64,000 bases of DNA, taken from positions 310,001-374,000 of the forward strand of contig NZ_JXRR01000022.1 of NCBI RefSeq assembly GCF_000829515.1, in the 5' to 3' direction. Shown one piece after another: positions 25,943 to 33,841 of the stretch. The first letter of the stretch is position 1. Each line of letters begins with the position of its first letter. The notes under the pieces were generated by a model, which searched no databases, was not told the origin of the DNA, and saw only the letters and a program-made list of their open reading frames with translations. This DNA comes from Jeotgalibacillus campisalis (GTDB lineage Bacteria > Bacillota > Bacilli > Bacillales > Jeotgalibacillaceae). The translations under genes were made by a program, and so were the position numbers.

Positions 25943-26791
25943 ATGTTAAATAAATTAAGTGATTCCATCTATTATTTATCTAATCAAGATGATAGAGAAC
26001 GGCCAACATTAGGGCTGGTATGCGGTGACAGATATAGTTTGATAATCGATTCGGGTAATTCTCCACAGCATGCTAAGGAGTTTTTATTGGAAATTGAAAA
26101 GATAAATGTACCGCCAGTTAAATATGTGGTAATTACCCATGCACATTGGGATCATTTTTTAGGATTGAATGAAATTGACGCAACTATAATCGTTAATAGT
26201 CAAACAAGTAAAATGTTAAAAGAATGGCAACGTTTGTCCTATGACGATCGTTCACTACAAAAGTATGGCTCTACCAATAAGCTGAGTGCTATGTGTATAA
26301 AGATTATACAAACTGAGATATCAAATAGGGAAGGTTTCACATTGAAATCTCCAGATGTCATCTTTGAAAATACACTAACTGTTGATTTAGGTAATAAAGT
26401 TTGCATTCTCGAAAAGATTAAAAGTACCCATACAGATGACTCAACAATCGTTTTTGTTCCTGACGAAAACGTACTTTTTTTGGGTGATTCAGCTTATGGT
26501 ACAACCACAAATGATCTATTTCATTACAAGCAATCTTTATTATTGCCTATGATTAAAGACATCCAAAAATACAATGCAGAAATGTTCCTGCTTGGTCATG
26601 AATCGATCTGTGATTCAAATGAAATGAATATTTATTGGGAAGAGGTAACAGTAGCAAGTCAAGTAGTAAAGTCCCCTTCATTAGAAGAGGCGATGGTGTC
26701 CTTTAAAGCAGAGTATAAAAGGGATCCTAATGATAATGAAGTGTTTTTTATTAAAGCGTTTGTGAATGATCATATACTACATTCACAATAA
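25943..26791 (+). CDS. Metallo-beta-lactamase-fold hydrolase
   Basis: 282 residues. The metal motif is THAHWDHF (H66, H68, D70, H71), with the later ligands in FLGDSAYG (Asp) and LLGHESI (His), so both metal sites look complete. It is one of few plus-strand genes in this stretch and is divergent from the methyltransferase. ATG follows AGAGGAAAATAAC. The C-terminal 60 residues (EEAMVSFKAEYKRDPNDNEVFFIKAFVND) form a helical extension. Function within this very broad family is unknown; hydrolysis of a small ester or lactone is the general activity. Confidence 0.88.
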   Translation: MLNKLSDSIYYLSNQDDRERPTLGLVCGDRYSLIIDSGNSPQHAKEFLLEIEKINVPPVKYVVITHAHWDHFLGLNEIDATIIVNSQTSKMLKEWQRLSYDDRSLQKYGSTNKLSAMCIKIIQTEISNREGFTLKSPDVIFENTLTVDLGNKVCILEKIKSTHTDDSTIVFVPDENVLFLGDSAYGTTTNDLFHYKQSLLLPMIKDIQKYNAEMFLLGHESICDSNEMNIYWEEVTVASQVVKSPSLEEAMVSFKAEYKRDPNDNEVFFIKAFVNDHILHSQ

Positions 26792-26820
26792 CCTTTACAT
26801 TTATTAAAGTATTCTGCAGT

Positions 26821-26856
26821 CATCTCATTCAATAGTTGAGTGAGATGGCTTTTATT
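26821..26856 (+). terminator. Terminator of the metallo-hydrolase gene
   Basis: CATCTCATTCAA / TTGAGTGAGATG stem, three-base loop, T-rich tail, 30 bases after the stop. Confidence 0.8.
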
Positions 26857-27117
26857 TATACGTGCTTCTCTAGTTCCACTGTCTACACTGCCTCACTTAA
26901 AACAATACATCCGTTACTTAAGTGCTAAAAAACAAGTTCATTTTCGGAATATTTTTCTTCAGTAAATTTATTTGCAGCTTCAATTCCTGATAACCTCAAG
27001 AATATACCTCCTGAAAAGTGATAACTTCATGTTAGTTAATGCTATTTACTTGATAAACATGTCTCTTTTAAATAAGTTTTTGTTCCATTACACTCTTATG
27101 AATCTTTCAGAAGTGAC

Positions 27118-27783
27118 CTAGTTATTAAGTCTTTTGTTAACTTCAATCGTAATAAACTCCGGCAAATAGTTGGGAGTACATCCTTTTGATACTTTTTCAT
27201 CTTTGTAAAGCCCCGTTTTCTCACCTATTTTAATACAGCGTGCGCGATTATTTTCATCATAAACGCCTATCCAGCCCGCGGTGAAATTCATGGCCCATTG
27301 AACTTCCGGTTCTTCCTGCCCAATAGTCGCTTCTAATGCAGATAGCAGGTTTTCGGTGTTGTCAGGCGGTGTTTGCCCTGTCCATCTCAACCGCGCTTGA
27401 TAATACCAGAAAGCCCGCCTTTGAAGAGTAGAAGAACTATCTTCCCATGACTGCATCAATGCAATGGTTTTCTTGTCTTTGGTAAGCTGATTAGCCATTA
27501 ACCAATCCATTAAGTTATTTCGCTCATCAAAAGTATGAGTCTGCATATCCTTATCAAGCTTATCTATCACATCTTGTGAGAGAAGTTTTTTGTCCATTAT
27601 TAAAATGGCTAATAATCTGGGCAAAAAATCTCCGGTTAACCAAAGTTCCATCGCCAGCTCGTGATCTTTTTTGATGTCTTTTGCGATTTTTCTTAAGTCA
27701 CCCAGCTTAGTTTTACTATTGATCTGAAGGAGGATATCTTCTGCTTTTGAAGAGCGTTTTGTTTCGGTATTTTTTCCCTTCAT
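27118..27783 (-). CDS. DNA alkylation repair (AlkD/HEAT-like) protein
   Basis: 221 residues from ATG 27783, nine bases after AAAGGAG; the longer frame to 27852 has no site. The pattern of paired helices (LGDLRKIAKDIKKDHELAMELWLTGDFLPRLLAILIMD, then FDERNNLMDWLMANQL, RRAFWYYQARLRWTGQ, EPEVQWAMNFTAGWIGVYDENNRARCIKIGEKTGLY) is that of the HEAT-like alkyl-purine glycosylase family. The end KGCTPNYLPEFI is common in the Bacillales members. In AlkD enzymes a Trp/Asp/Arg pocket removes 7-methylguanine or 3-methyladenine. Activity is inferred from fold only. The gap 26857-27117 holds nothing. Confidence 0.8.
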   Translation of the reverse strand: MKGKNTETKRSSKAEDILLQINSKTKLGDLRKIAKDIKKDHELAMELWLTGDFLPRLLAILIMDKKLLSQDVIDKLDKDMQTHTFDERNNLMDWLMANQLTKDKKTIALMQSWEDSSSTLQRRAFWYYQARLRWTGQTPPDNTENLLSALEATIGQEEPEVQWAMNFTAGWIGVYDENNRARCIKIGEKTGLYKDEKVSKGCTPNYLPEFITIEVNKRLNN

Positions 27784-27871
27784 TTTACATAACTCCTTTC
27801 TTAAGCGTTTCATAATATAGTCTTGATAGGATATCTCGTATAAGTAAAACACCCAGCTTTAGTTATAATAA

Positions 27872-27889
27872 TAACATTTACTTCCTTTT
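27872..27889 (-). repeat. Copy E of the terminator-linked motif
   Basis: TAACATTTACTTCCTTTT on the plus strand, twelve bases from the T run of the terminator of the truncated methyltransferase gene. Confidence 0.45.
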
Positions 27890-27900
27890 AAGAAGATACG

Positions 27901-27929
27901 AAAAAAGCATTTCTTTTTTCAAGAAATGC
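27901..27929 (-). terminator. Terminator after the truncated methyltransferase
   Basis: GCATTTCTT / AAGAAATGC perfect nine-base stem with five-base loop and six T after it on the minus strand. Confidence 0.85.
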
Positions 27930-27976
27930 CCTCCTGTTTACTATTTTGGTCAACATTTTGAAATAGGAACCAATCG

Positions 27977-28315
27977 TTATTCAAGATTAGCCCCCAAAGA
28001 CAGCCCATCCCTTTCTGCAACTTTATGATCTTGTTCTAGCTGTTTCTTAGAGATATCAGTTACCGTATCATCTGCTCCTGCTGCTGACAGTACTGGGGCC
28101 TGCTGTCCTCCTCCGGAAGCTAAACAAAGAATTTTCAAACCTTTCAACGTATTAGGAAACCATTCTCTAGGGACATGTTTTTCAGTAGTTACAGTAATTC
28201 CCCAATCACCATTTTTAGCACTTTCAATAACTTCAGTGCTTACAGACTTAGTATCTCTAGACCCCTCTTTTACTTTCTGGTCCCAAGCAGTACTGTTTTG
28301 TTGCGTTGTATCCAT
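27977..28315 (-). pseudogene. Truncated SAM-dependent methyltransferase
   Basis: 112 residues with a complete N-terminus and motif I (LKILCLASGGGQQAPVLSAAGA) and the acidic end of strand 2 (VTDISKKQLEQDHKVAERDGLSL), but it stops right after this. Complete relatives run to roughly 250 residues and carry strands 4-7. GADDTVTD also departs from the usual GAxVTVxD. The front half keeps a good ribosome site (AGGAGG before ATG 28315) and a terminator follows, so it may still be expressed, but it cannot be a whole methyltransferase. Confidence 0.7.
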
Positions 28316-28378
28316 ATTTAATCCTCCTTACAAAATTATGTATACATATTACACTTTTTAAGAGAATTCTTAGTAATT

Positions 28379-28555
28379 CTAAAGCGTATTTTTACCATTA
28401 GAGAAACTCAATATAAGACCTATAACAAAAACAACTGCAATTAATACGACTGTCACAGTAGGTGGACCCCCACCATTTTGCATAGCATTTTGTAAAACGA
28501 TAGATCCCGCTAGTAATGACAAACTAATGATCAAAATACCGAATAACCTACTCAT
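28379..28555 (-). CDS. Small two-span membrane protein, 58 aa
   Basis: ATG 28555 follows GGGGAG by six bases; ends at TAG 28379. Two hydrophobic spans at about residues 3-21 and 34-51 are joined by a Gly/Pro-rich turn (NAMQNGGGPP), with tail SNGKNTL. This hairpin layout is common in small Bacillales membrane proteins. No family name known to me. Confidence 0.65.
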   Translation of the reverse strand: MSRLFGILIISLSLLAGSIVLQNAMQNGGGPPTVTVVLIAVVFVIGLILSFSNGKNTL

Positions 28556-28582
28556 ATATTCTCCCCTAACCTGATCCGTTAG

Positions 28583-28602
28583 TTTAACATTAATTTCCTT
28601 TT
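28583..28602 (-). repeat. Copy C of the terminator-linked motif
   Basis: TTTAACATTAATTTCCTTTT on the plus strand, identical to copy B over its 19 bases. It lies between the GNAT terminator and the 58-residue gene start, 28 bases from the latter. Confidence 0.55.
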
Positions 28603-28612
28603 CGTTATTATA

Positions 28613-28640
28613 GAAAAGGCATTCCCTGTCGAAGGGATGC
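28613..28640 (-). terminator. Terminator of the GNAT gene 28662-29225
   Basis: GCATCCCT / AGGGAATGC stem with a short loop and TTTT on the minus strand. Nearly the same hairpin as at 24872. Confidence 0.75.
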
Positions 28641-28661
28641 TCATCTTTAGTTTTAGTTGAA

Positions 28662-29225
28662 TTAACATCTTACCCTTTTATTTTCCGTGACCTTTTCCCA
28701 GTCACTTTTGATTATGCTATAAACAATTAAATTATGTAAGTTGCCGTTTAAATAATAATGATCACGTAATATGCCTTCTTTTAAATAGCCAAGTTTTTCT
28801 GGTAACGCCCTGCTTTTTACATTTTCTTCTGCACAGCTTATTTCAAGTCTATTTAGATTTAGCTTCCTAAAAGCATAGCTTGTTAACTCCTTGATACATC
28901 TCACTACGATGCCTTTCCCTTCGAAATCAGGTGATAACCAATATCCGAAGCTTGTCTTCATTGCCTTCCAATCTATTTCAGGAAAAGCCACCATTCCTAC
29001 AAGTTCACCTCTAAAGAAAATCCCAGCATTTATTGCAGTATTAGATCTATATTTATATCCCCATCTTTCGATTGAGGTTTGAATGTCTTCAACAGTCTTT
29101 TTACTATCCACCCATGGCAGCCACTCTCTTAAAAAATCACGATTCTTTTCAACAATATTAAATAGATCAGCAGCGTTTTCTTTGGTCAATATTCTTAGTG
29201 TGATTTCTTCATCAACAGTAAGCAA
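28662..29225 (-). CDS. RimJ/RimL-type GNAT acetyltransferase (YdaF-like)
   Basis: 187 residues: EEITLRILTKENAADLFNIVEKNRDFLREWLPWVD is the typical N-terminus, the acetyl-CoA motif is WLSPDFEGKGIVVRCIKELTSYAF, and NVKSRALPEKLGYLKEGILRDHYYLNG is the conserved end of the fold. YdaF-type enzymes acetylate ribosomal or other proteins. AGGAGG lies ten bases before TTG 29225, but only five before an ATG in another frame (ATGTTTTGC); one more T in that run would give MFLLTVDEE, the normal family start. So it may carry a one-base loss at its start or use TTG. Confidence 0.8.
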   Translation of the reverse strand: MLTVDEEITLRILTKENAADLFNIVEKNRDFLREWLPWVDSKKTVEDIQTSIERWGYKYRSNTAINAGIFFRGELVGMVAFPEIDWKAMKTSFGYWLSPDFEGKGIVVRCIKELTSYAFRKLNLNRLEISCAEENVKSRALPEKLGYLKEGILRDHYYLNGNLHNLIVYSIIKSDWEKVTENKRVRC

Positions 29226-29379
29226 AACATGATTTCCTCCTATCCTTCATTATTATAGCAATCTCAATTAATACACGTTCCTGCTTCATTTGTTTAATAA
29301 AGACTACAACTAAAAAGGCGGTTAATTTTTCTTGAATCAAGGCACCCCGGTAGCTGAAGTATTTTATTTAACATACAAA

Positions 29380-29838
29380 TTACATTTCATTTAATTGTTC
29401 CCATTCACTTAAATACATACGCTGCCTAATTTTTTGCGGGTTTTCTAATTTACAAATTAATTCTAAACTGTTACCGTCTGGGTCATTAAAATGAATTTTA
29501 GCGTGTGCATGTTCTTCTAGAGACATTACAAAAGGCTCAATAGGATCGAAACCAAAAGCCTCTCTTGGCTGACAACCTTTACTTTTTAGCCAAACAACTG
29601 AGTTTTTTAAGTCTTCTACTGTTACGTGAAATGCAATATGTCTTATTGATGGATGATACTCAACTTCTACCTTATTTGTTTCCCATAACCCCAACCAACT
29701 TTTATCTTTTTCAATCCATAGAAAAGCCAATTTGTCTTCAACCTTGTGATCAAATAGCAAACCAAGTCCTTCATAAAATTCAATTGAACGATTTAAATTA
29801 CTTACAGGCAAATGTGCTTCGTATAAACCTTTTATCAT
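29380..29838 (-). CDS. VOC-superfamily protein, 152 aa
   Basis: ATG 29838 follows AAAGGAG; the longer frame to 29877 lacks a site. Two VOC repeats: KGLYEAHLPVSNLNRSIEFYEGLGLLFDHKV with FLWIEKDKSWLGLWE, then RHIAFHVTVEDLKNSVVWLKSKG with KIHFNDPDGNSLELICKL. Likely metal ligands are the His of EAHLPV, the His of IRHIAFHV and the Glu of LELI. Resembles glyoxalase or thiol-transferase members; substrate unknown. Monocistronic. Confidence 0.88.
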   Translation of the reverse strand: MIKGLYEAHLPVSNLNRSIEFYEGLGLLFDHKVEDKLAFLWIEKDKSWLGLWETNKVEVEYHPSIRHIAFHVTVEDLKNSVVWLKSKGCQPREAFGFDPIEPFVMSLEEHAHAKIHFNDPDGNSLELICKLENPQKIRQRMYLSEWEQLNEM

Positions 29839-30058
29839 TGATGTAACTCCTTTTACTTTAGTCTCTTTTTCTTTCATTTCATAATCAACTTGTCTGACCG
29901 TAAGTGAAAAAGCAACTGCTCTTGTTGTACAATCGCACCATATAATTTTAGTGGATTACTATTCAAATTTGGGTTATGTAGCAGAAACGAAAGTCTTTTT
30001 AAAAAGGGTATTCTATCTTGATTAATCTACCATTTATCATAATATTTAATTATGCCAC

Positions 30059-30685
30059 TCATTCTTCTGGCGGCAGTTTATATAGGACATTTCCTTCCCC
30101 GTCAAGGAATTCCATTCTTGGAGTATCATATTGATCCACTACCATACGAATTCTCGGTTCCCCTTTACTATCAGAGAGTTGTACTATTACATCCCCGTCC
30201 CCATTTTTACCCATAAAAGCACGGCGAACGTTTCCTTCCCACAATTTATTCAATTCCTGGATTTTTTCATTTTCGGATTTTTTTGAATCTCGGATTTCTT
30301 TATCTTTTATAATATCTTCTCTTAGATTGGTATTTGGTCTGTCATAGATAGAAAAACCATAGTTTTTTTTACCGTTTTCCTCGTTATGTTCCATCTGTAC
30401 AACTTGGTCTTGTTTATATTGATCAAAAGTCAAACTACCGCTAGTTGTATAATTTCCGTCCTCATCCTTTTTACTTCCATAAATTAAACCGCCAGTCTCA
30501 TCACCTTCTGTATTATAAAACATCATTCCGGCAATAGGATCACTTTGACGATGACCAGGGAGAATATCTTCTCCGTCTATAATTGCAGGAGGAATGTTTT
30601 GGTTGTTAAATAATTTGAGTCTAACCGTTCCATTTTCATCAACAATATTAAGTTGCTCAACATCAATTTTTTTAAATTTATCCAA
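30059..30685 (-). CDS. Conserved hypothetical protein, 208 aa
   Basis: Starts at TTG 30685, eight bases after AGGAG. A soluble, charged protein with two similar beta-rich parts: residues 6-60 (DVEQLNIVDENGTVRLKLFNN...GHRQSDPIAGMMFYNTEGDETGGLIYG) and 160-205 (GDVIVQLSDSKGEPRIRMVVDQYDTPRMEFLDGEGNVLYKLP). The strand-turn pattern ENG-T-RL / DGEGNV-L suggests a repeated beta fold. I recall close relatives across Bacillus species under the hypothetical label, but no function. A charged helical stretch (KDKEIRDSKKSENEKIQELNKL) separates the parts. Confidence 0.8.
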   Translation of the reverse strand: MDKFKKIDVEQLNIVDENGTVRLKLFNNQNIPPAIIDGEDILPGHRQSDPIAGMMFYNTEGDETGGLIYGSKKDEDGNYTTSGSLTFDQYKQDQVVQMEHNEENGKKNYGFSIYDRPNTNLREDIIKDKEIRDSKKSENEKIQELNKLWEGNVRRAFMGKNGDGDVIVQLSDSKGEPRIRMVVDQYDTPRMEFLDGEGNVLYKLPPEE

Positions 30686-30746
30686 AATGTCAGCTCCTAA
30701 ATTTCACTTATTTATATTTCTATAAAAACCTTTCAGCGAAAGAAAC

Positions 30747-31309
30747 TTACACTCCCCTTTTTTTGTTAACAGCAAGAGCACCCGCGATTAGAACGGAAAC
30801 ACTCATCCCCAATAAAAAAGTATACAGATTAAAATAGAGAGAATTTAAATGAATGCTTTCCCACCAGCTCCACCAGCTGCCCATCGGATAGTAAAGCTCT
30901 TTTTCTATTCTTGAAATAAACTCTACTTGAAAAAGCAGACAAACAAAACTGATCATCGAACTCATCACCATGATGAATAGAATCATCCATCCATTCCTCC
31001 GACTTAAGGTATTCGCCATTTTTCTTGTAAACACAACACACAATGAGAGAAACAGGAGGAATGAAACAAAGATATACGGGATATTCGGATTGCCGTTGCC
31101 AGAAATATATTTTGGTGAAGGAGTCAGTAAATCATAGTGATATAGAAATTAAAGGCATGAAATAATATAGCTATAAGGAGGATTACCGACTTAATCGTCT
31201 TTTTTTGTTCCTTTGCCAGCCTGATTGTTATGATTATGCCTGTCAGGAGAAGTGCAAATAAACCTAATAGAATGGCCTCAGTCGGCAGGTCCCCTATTAA
31301 ATAATTCAT
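30747..31309 (-). pseudogene. Frameshifted multi-span membrane protein
   Basis: The front part starts at ATG 31309 after GGGGGAG, has two spans and ends AFNFYITMIY at 31124. In the next frame the DNA from about 31142 continues HYDLLTPSPKYISGNGNPNI then PYIFVSFLLFLSLCVVFTRK and three more spans to 30747. Joined as FNFY-HYDLL it makes one smooth five-span protein of about 190 residues, which one missing base near 31140 explains. An internal TTG at 31043 could start the back half alone, but would cut a span in two. Confidence 0.6.
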
Positions 31310-31493
31310 ATCATCTCCCCCCCTTATATTTTTGTTAAAACTCTAGCTCTTCTCTAACGTTTAATGATACATCTAGACGGTGATTCAACTACAATATCAA
31401 ACAGGCCAGATTCACATTTCATAATATTCAAACTATTATTTCGTTAACAAAACCAAAGTTATAAATTATTCCTTAGTTTAGAAACGTTTGTAT

Positions 31494-31961
31494 TCATTTT
31501 TCAGGCACTCTAATTTTATTTATCTGTAAAATCATCCCTATATTAACACCTATCCAAGCTCCAATAAACGGACCCGGACTAATAGGAGAGTCATATCTTT
31601 CATGGTTAAAATCTGTACTGAAGAAAAAAACGGATATAATTACACCTAGTACACTGAAGATGAGAATCTGCGCTAATCTATTTCGCTTCCAACGTTTCTT
31701 TCCCCAGTGTCTTTTGTCAAATTCCACTAAACGTTTACTTGTTTTTGTCCCGAAAACCCTTCCTGTCACCAGGGTGTATATTGAAATGGCTACGTATATC
31801 ACCATCAAACCAAAAATTATTACAGTAATAAACGGCGAAAATACGTTTATGTCAAAATAACCGACCAGCACAACAATCAGCAGCATAGCAAGATTGTACT
31901 GTACTAGTCGTTTCTTTTTTAACTTCTTAATTTCTCGTAACTCCCTTTGTGATTCTTCCAT
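31494..31961 (-). CDS. Four-span membrane protein, paralogue of 16537-16989
   Basis: About 155 residues from ATG 31961, after AAAGGG. It has the same layout as the copy at 16537-16989: charged first helix RELREIKKLKKKRLVQYN, two spans, the TGRVFGTKTSK and GKKRWKRNRLAQI basic loop, then two spans ending FIGAWIGVNIGMILQI. Identity over the shared segments is roughly 35-40 percent by eye, so the duplication is old or the copies came in separately. Function unknown; the gap 31971-32248 beyond it shows nothing. Confidence 0.75.
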   Translation of the reverse strand: MEESQRELREIKKLKKKRLVQYNLAMLLIVVLVGYFDINVFSPFITVIIFGLMVIYVAISIYTLVTGRVFGTKTSKRLVEFDKRHWGKKRWKRNRLAQILIFSVLGVIISVFFFSTDFNHERYDSPISPGPFIGAWIGVNIGMILQINKIRVPEK

Positions 31962-32248
31962 TATTTGCACCCTTTCACAAGTTGATCTTACACTTCCCTG
32001 TTAATCAATCGTTGGCAGTTATTCATAAAAATTCCCAATCGAAATTCGAACGAAGAACATCACCCTTTCAGATCCTATTATTAGAAAATTTACTGCGTCT
32101 CGTTCACGTTTTCTCTCGTACGTATTACGCATTTAGTACGATCCTGTTAAACTCATCCTACCATATAGAACTAGATTTGGTACAAGATACCTATTATTTC
32201 ATACAGCTTTCCTTTTCATCTATTACTTAGGTTAGAAACACATCAGTT

Positions 32249-32503
32249 TTATAACGGGAGATCCTTCCGCCTAAAGACCATTACCCCCATGAGATAAAGC
32301 GTTGCGGCTATTCCTCCCAGCATGAATAATTGAACACCATAGTTTCCCTCTTGAATCATTGCCTCCGAATCAAAGAGCGTGATGATCGTTGCATGTTCAA
32401 GGATTGAAAGACTGTCACTCCTGCTTGAAAGCATATTCGCTACAAAGGACACACTCATGATAATCCCGATATAGGATAAAATTAGATCACGGCGATCCCA
32501 CAT
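32249..32503 (-). pseudogene. C-terminal fragment of an ABC-2 type permease
   Basis: 84 residues with two spans that read like the last third of an ABC-2 permease: IIMSVSFVANMLSSRSDSLSIL, then LFDSEAMIQEGNYGVQLFMLGGIAATLYLMGVMVFRRKDLPL, where FxRRDLPL is the usual last motif. The front two thirds and the ATPase are absent; the next gene piece, on the other strand, begins inside the first codons of this fragment. It is a leftover of an exporter operon. Confidence 0.6.
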
Positions 32504-32742
32504 TTCAACGGAGAATCAAAGCCAGCATGAAGCCCATGGTGAAAGAAGTTCTTATTGCACAGGGAGCAAAAGACGGCTTTGAGCTCGATTACACATTGGA
32601 ATATGCCTTGTCTTCGATGATTGGGATTTTGAGCTATTGGTATAACCAGGAAAACCCACCTTCACTTGAAGAGTTAACAGCGCTGTTGGGAGAGCTTTCG
32701 AGTAGTGGAGTGACGGGGAAATTGATGGGGTTGAGAGATTAG
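32491..32742 (+). pseudogene. C-terminal fragment of a TetR-family regulator (first)
   Basis: In frame from about GGC 32491: GDPTFQRRIKASMKPMVKEVLIAQGAKDGFELDYTLEYALSSMIGIL, then SYWYNQENPPSLEELTALLGELSSSGVTGKLMGL to the stop. This is the effector-domain end of a TetR regulator; the DNA-binding helix-turn-helix is missing. TetR genes are often divergent from ABC exporter genes, which fits the permease remnant touching it. Confidence 0.55.
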
Positions 32743-32762
32743 TCTGCTAATCGTAACAGCAC

Positions 32763-32791
32763 AAAAAAAGAGCTTGGGTATCCAGGCTCTT
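32763..32791 (-). terminator. Terminator of the 32803-33033 gene
   Basis: AAGAGCCTGG / CCAAGCTCTT stem with T run on the minus strand, about 10 bases after the stop. Confidence 0.8.
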
Positions 32792-32802
32792 ACAAAAACC
32801 TT

Positions 32803-33033
32803 TTAAATTCTGTAGAAAAAGATTCTCCATATTGCGTATGTAATTCCATAACAGGCTAAATGGATGAGGGCATAAGCTAACGTTTGATCTTCACGGAATT
32901 CACTAACCGTTTGATTAAAAATACGGAGCGCATTCATCGTTATCGCAGTCAGAACCAGTAGAATCCCTAATATCATTCTACTTTTTTTCGATGCGTTTCC
33001 AAAAACCCCTTGTTTCTTTTTAGTAGCTGCCAC
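32803..33033 (-). CDS. Small two-span membrane protein, 76 aa
   Basis: Starts at GTG 33033, twelve bases after AGGAGG. An ATG four bases after the site opens only a short frame. N-terminus is basic (AATKKKQGVFGNASKKSR), then spans at about 19-37 and 52-72 with an outside loop RIFNQTVSEFREDQ. No family recognised. It lies between two TetR-tail remnants, with its own terminator. Confidence 0.6.
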   Translation of the reverse strand: MAATKKKQGVFGNASKKSRMILGILLVLTAITMNALRIFNQTVSEFREDQTLAYALIHLACYGITYAIWRIFFYRI

Positions 33034-33095
33034 TTCGACATAATCCCTCCTACTTTATAAATTCTATATAACATTCGTCTTACAGCCTTTCCCCC

Positions 33096-33245
33096 GGCAC
33101 CTTCTTCTTTGTAGGCGGACGAATTGAAGAACTAAATTCTAGCTTCCTGCACTATCAACCGAAATTTGATGTGGATGAAGAGGCGCTTGGAACAATTGGA
33201 AAGGTTTTTCTGCTTGCCTTAAAGGGTCAGGGTGTTATTGGTTAA
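33096..33245 (+). pseudogene. C-terminal fragment of a regulator, possibly TetR (second)
   Basis: An in-frame tail without a start reads GTFFFVGGRIEELNSSFLHY, QPKFDVDEEALGTIGKVFLL, ALKGQGVIG, then TAA 33243. The pattern of a last amphipathic helix ending GLG/GQG-like residues resembles TetR effector-domain ends, but the family call is weak. Upstream is non-coding, so the front is lost. Confidence 0.4.
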
Positions 33246-33293
33246 TCTGCGTATTCTTTCATTTCAGAGTGGCTGATACAGCTCTGGAATTTC

Positions 33294-33827
33294 TCAAATG
33301 CGTTTAAACGCTTCCGGATACTCCACAACCAGCCCATCTTGGTCAACAAAAATCGTTGTTTCATAGTCTCGGCATTGGTACAGGAAAGACCGTTTCCCTC
33401 CTTGTTCTCCTGTAAAGGTATACATCTGCTCCACTTTTTCACAGGTAAGTGCAGGCATCTCTATGTATAAAACCTCAAGCTTTCTTTTTTGCCCAGCCTC
33501 CCAGAAAAACCGGTTGATCGGGAGAGAGTTTGAAAACGGCGTTGCGGAAATATCTATGTCCACTGCTCCCTTCATGTCTTCCAGCGACTCCCCGTCTTTC
33601 AGCCAGCTTCCTCTTCCATTTGAGGAAAGAGTAAGCGTTTTTTCTCCATTGTTAATCTCAACCCTCTTGGTTTCCCAGTGTCGATCCAGTTGGAGATCAT
33701 ACGTGATAGGAGAAGAATCCTCTGATCCATACACAGTGCTTTTAAATCTAATAGCTGTGTCTGTCTGAGTCAGATACGCTTCCTCCCTGCATTTTGTCTC
33801 AAGATTTTTCCATATGATTTTTTTCAT
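33294..33827 (-). CDS. Putative glycolipid-binding domain protein (DUF1089 family)
   Basis: 177 residues of soluble, beta-rich sequence: KKIIWKNLETKCREEAYLTQTDTAIRFKSTVYG, DLQLDRHWETKRVEI, LSSNGRGSWLKDGESLEDMKGAVDIDISATPFSNSLPINRF, YTFTGEQGGKRSFLYQCRDYETTIFVDQDGLVVEYPEAFKRI. The blocks DIDIxxTPFTNTLPIRR and the end Y..GLVVxYPxxFxR are typical of this family. Ligand and function are not known. ATG 33827 follows AGGAGACATGG. The Nudix gene ends 14 bases upstream, so the two are probably co-transcribed. Confidence 0.85.
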   Translation of the reverse strand: MKKIIWKNLETKCREEAYLTQTDTAIRFKSTVYGSEDSSPITYDLQLDRHWETKRVEINNGEKTLTLSSNGRGSWLKDGESLEDMKGAVDIDISATPFSNSLPINRFFWEAGQKRKLEVLYIEMPALTCEKVEQMYTFTGEQGGKRSFLYQCRDYETTIFVDQDGLVVEYPEAFKRI

Positions 33828-33841
33828 CCATGTCTCCTTTT

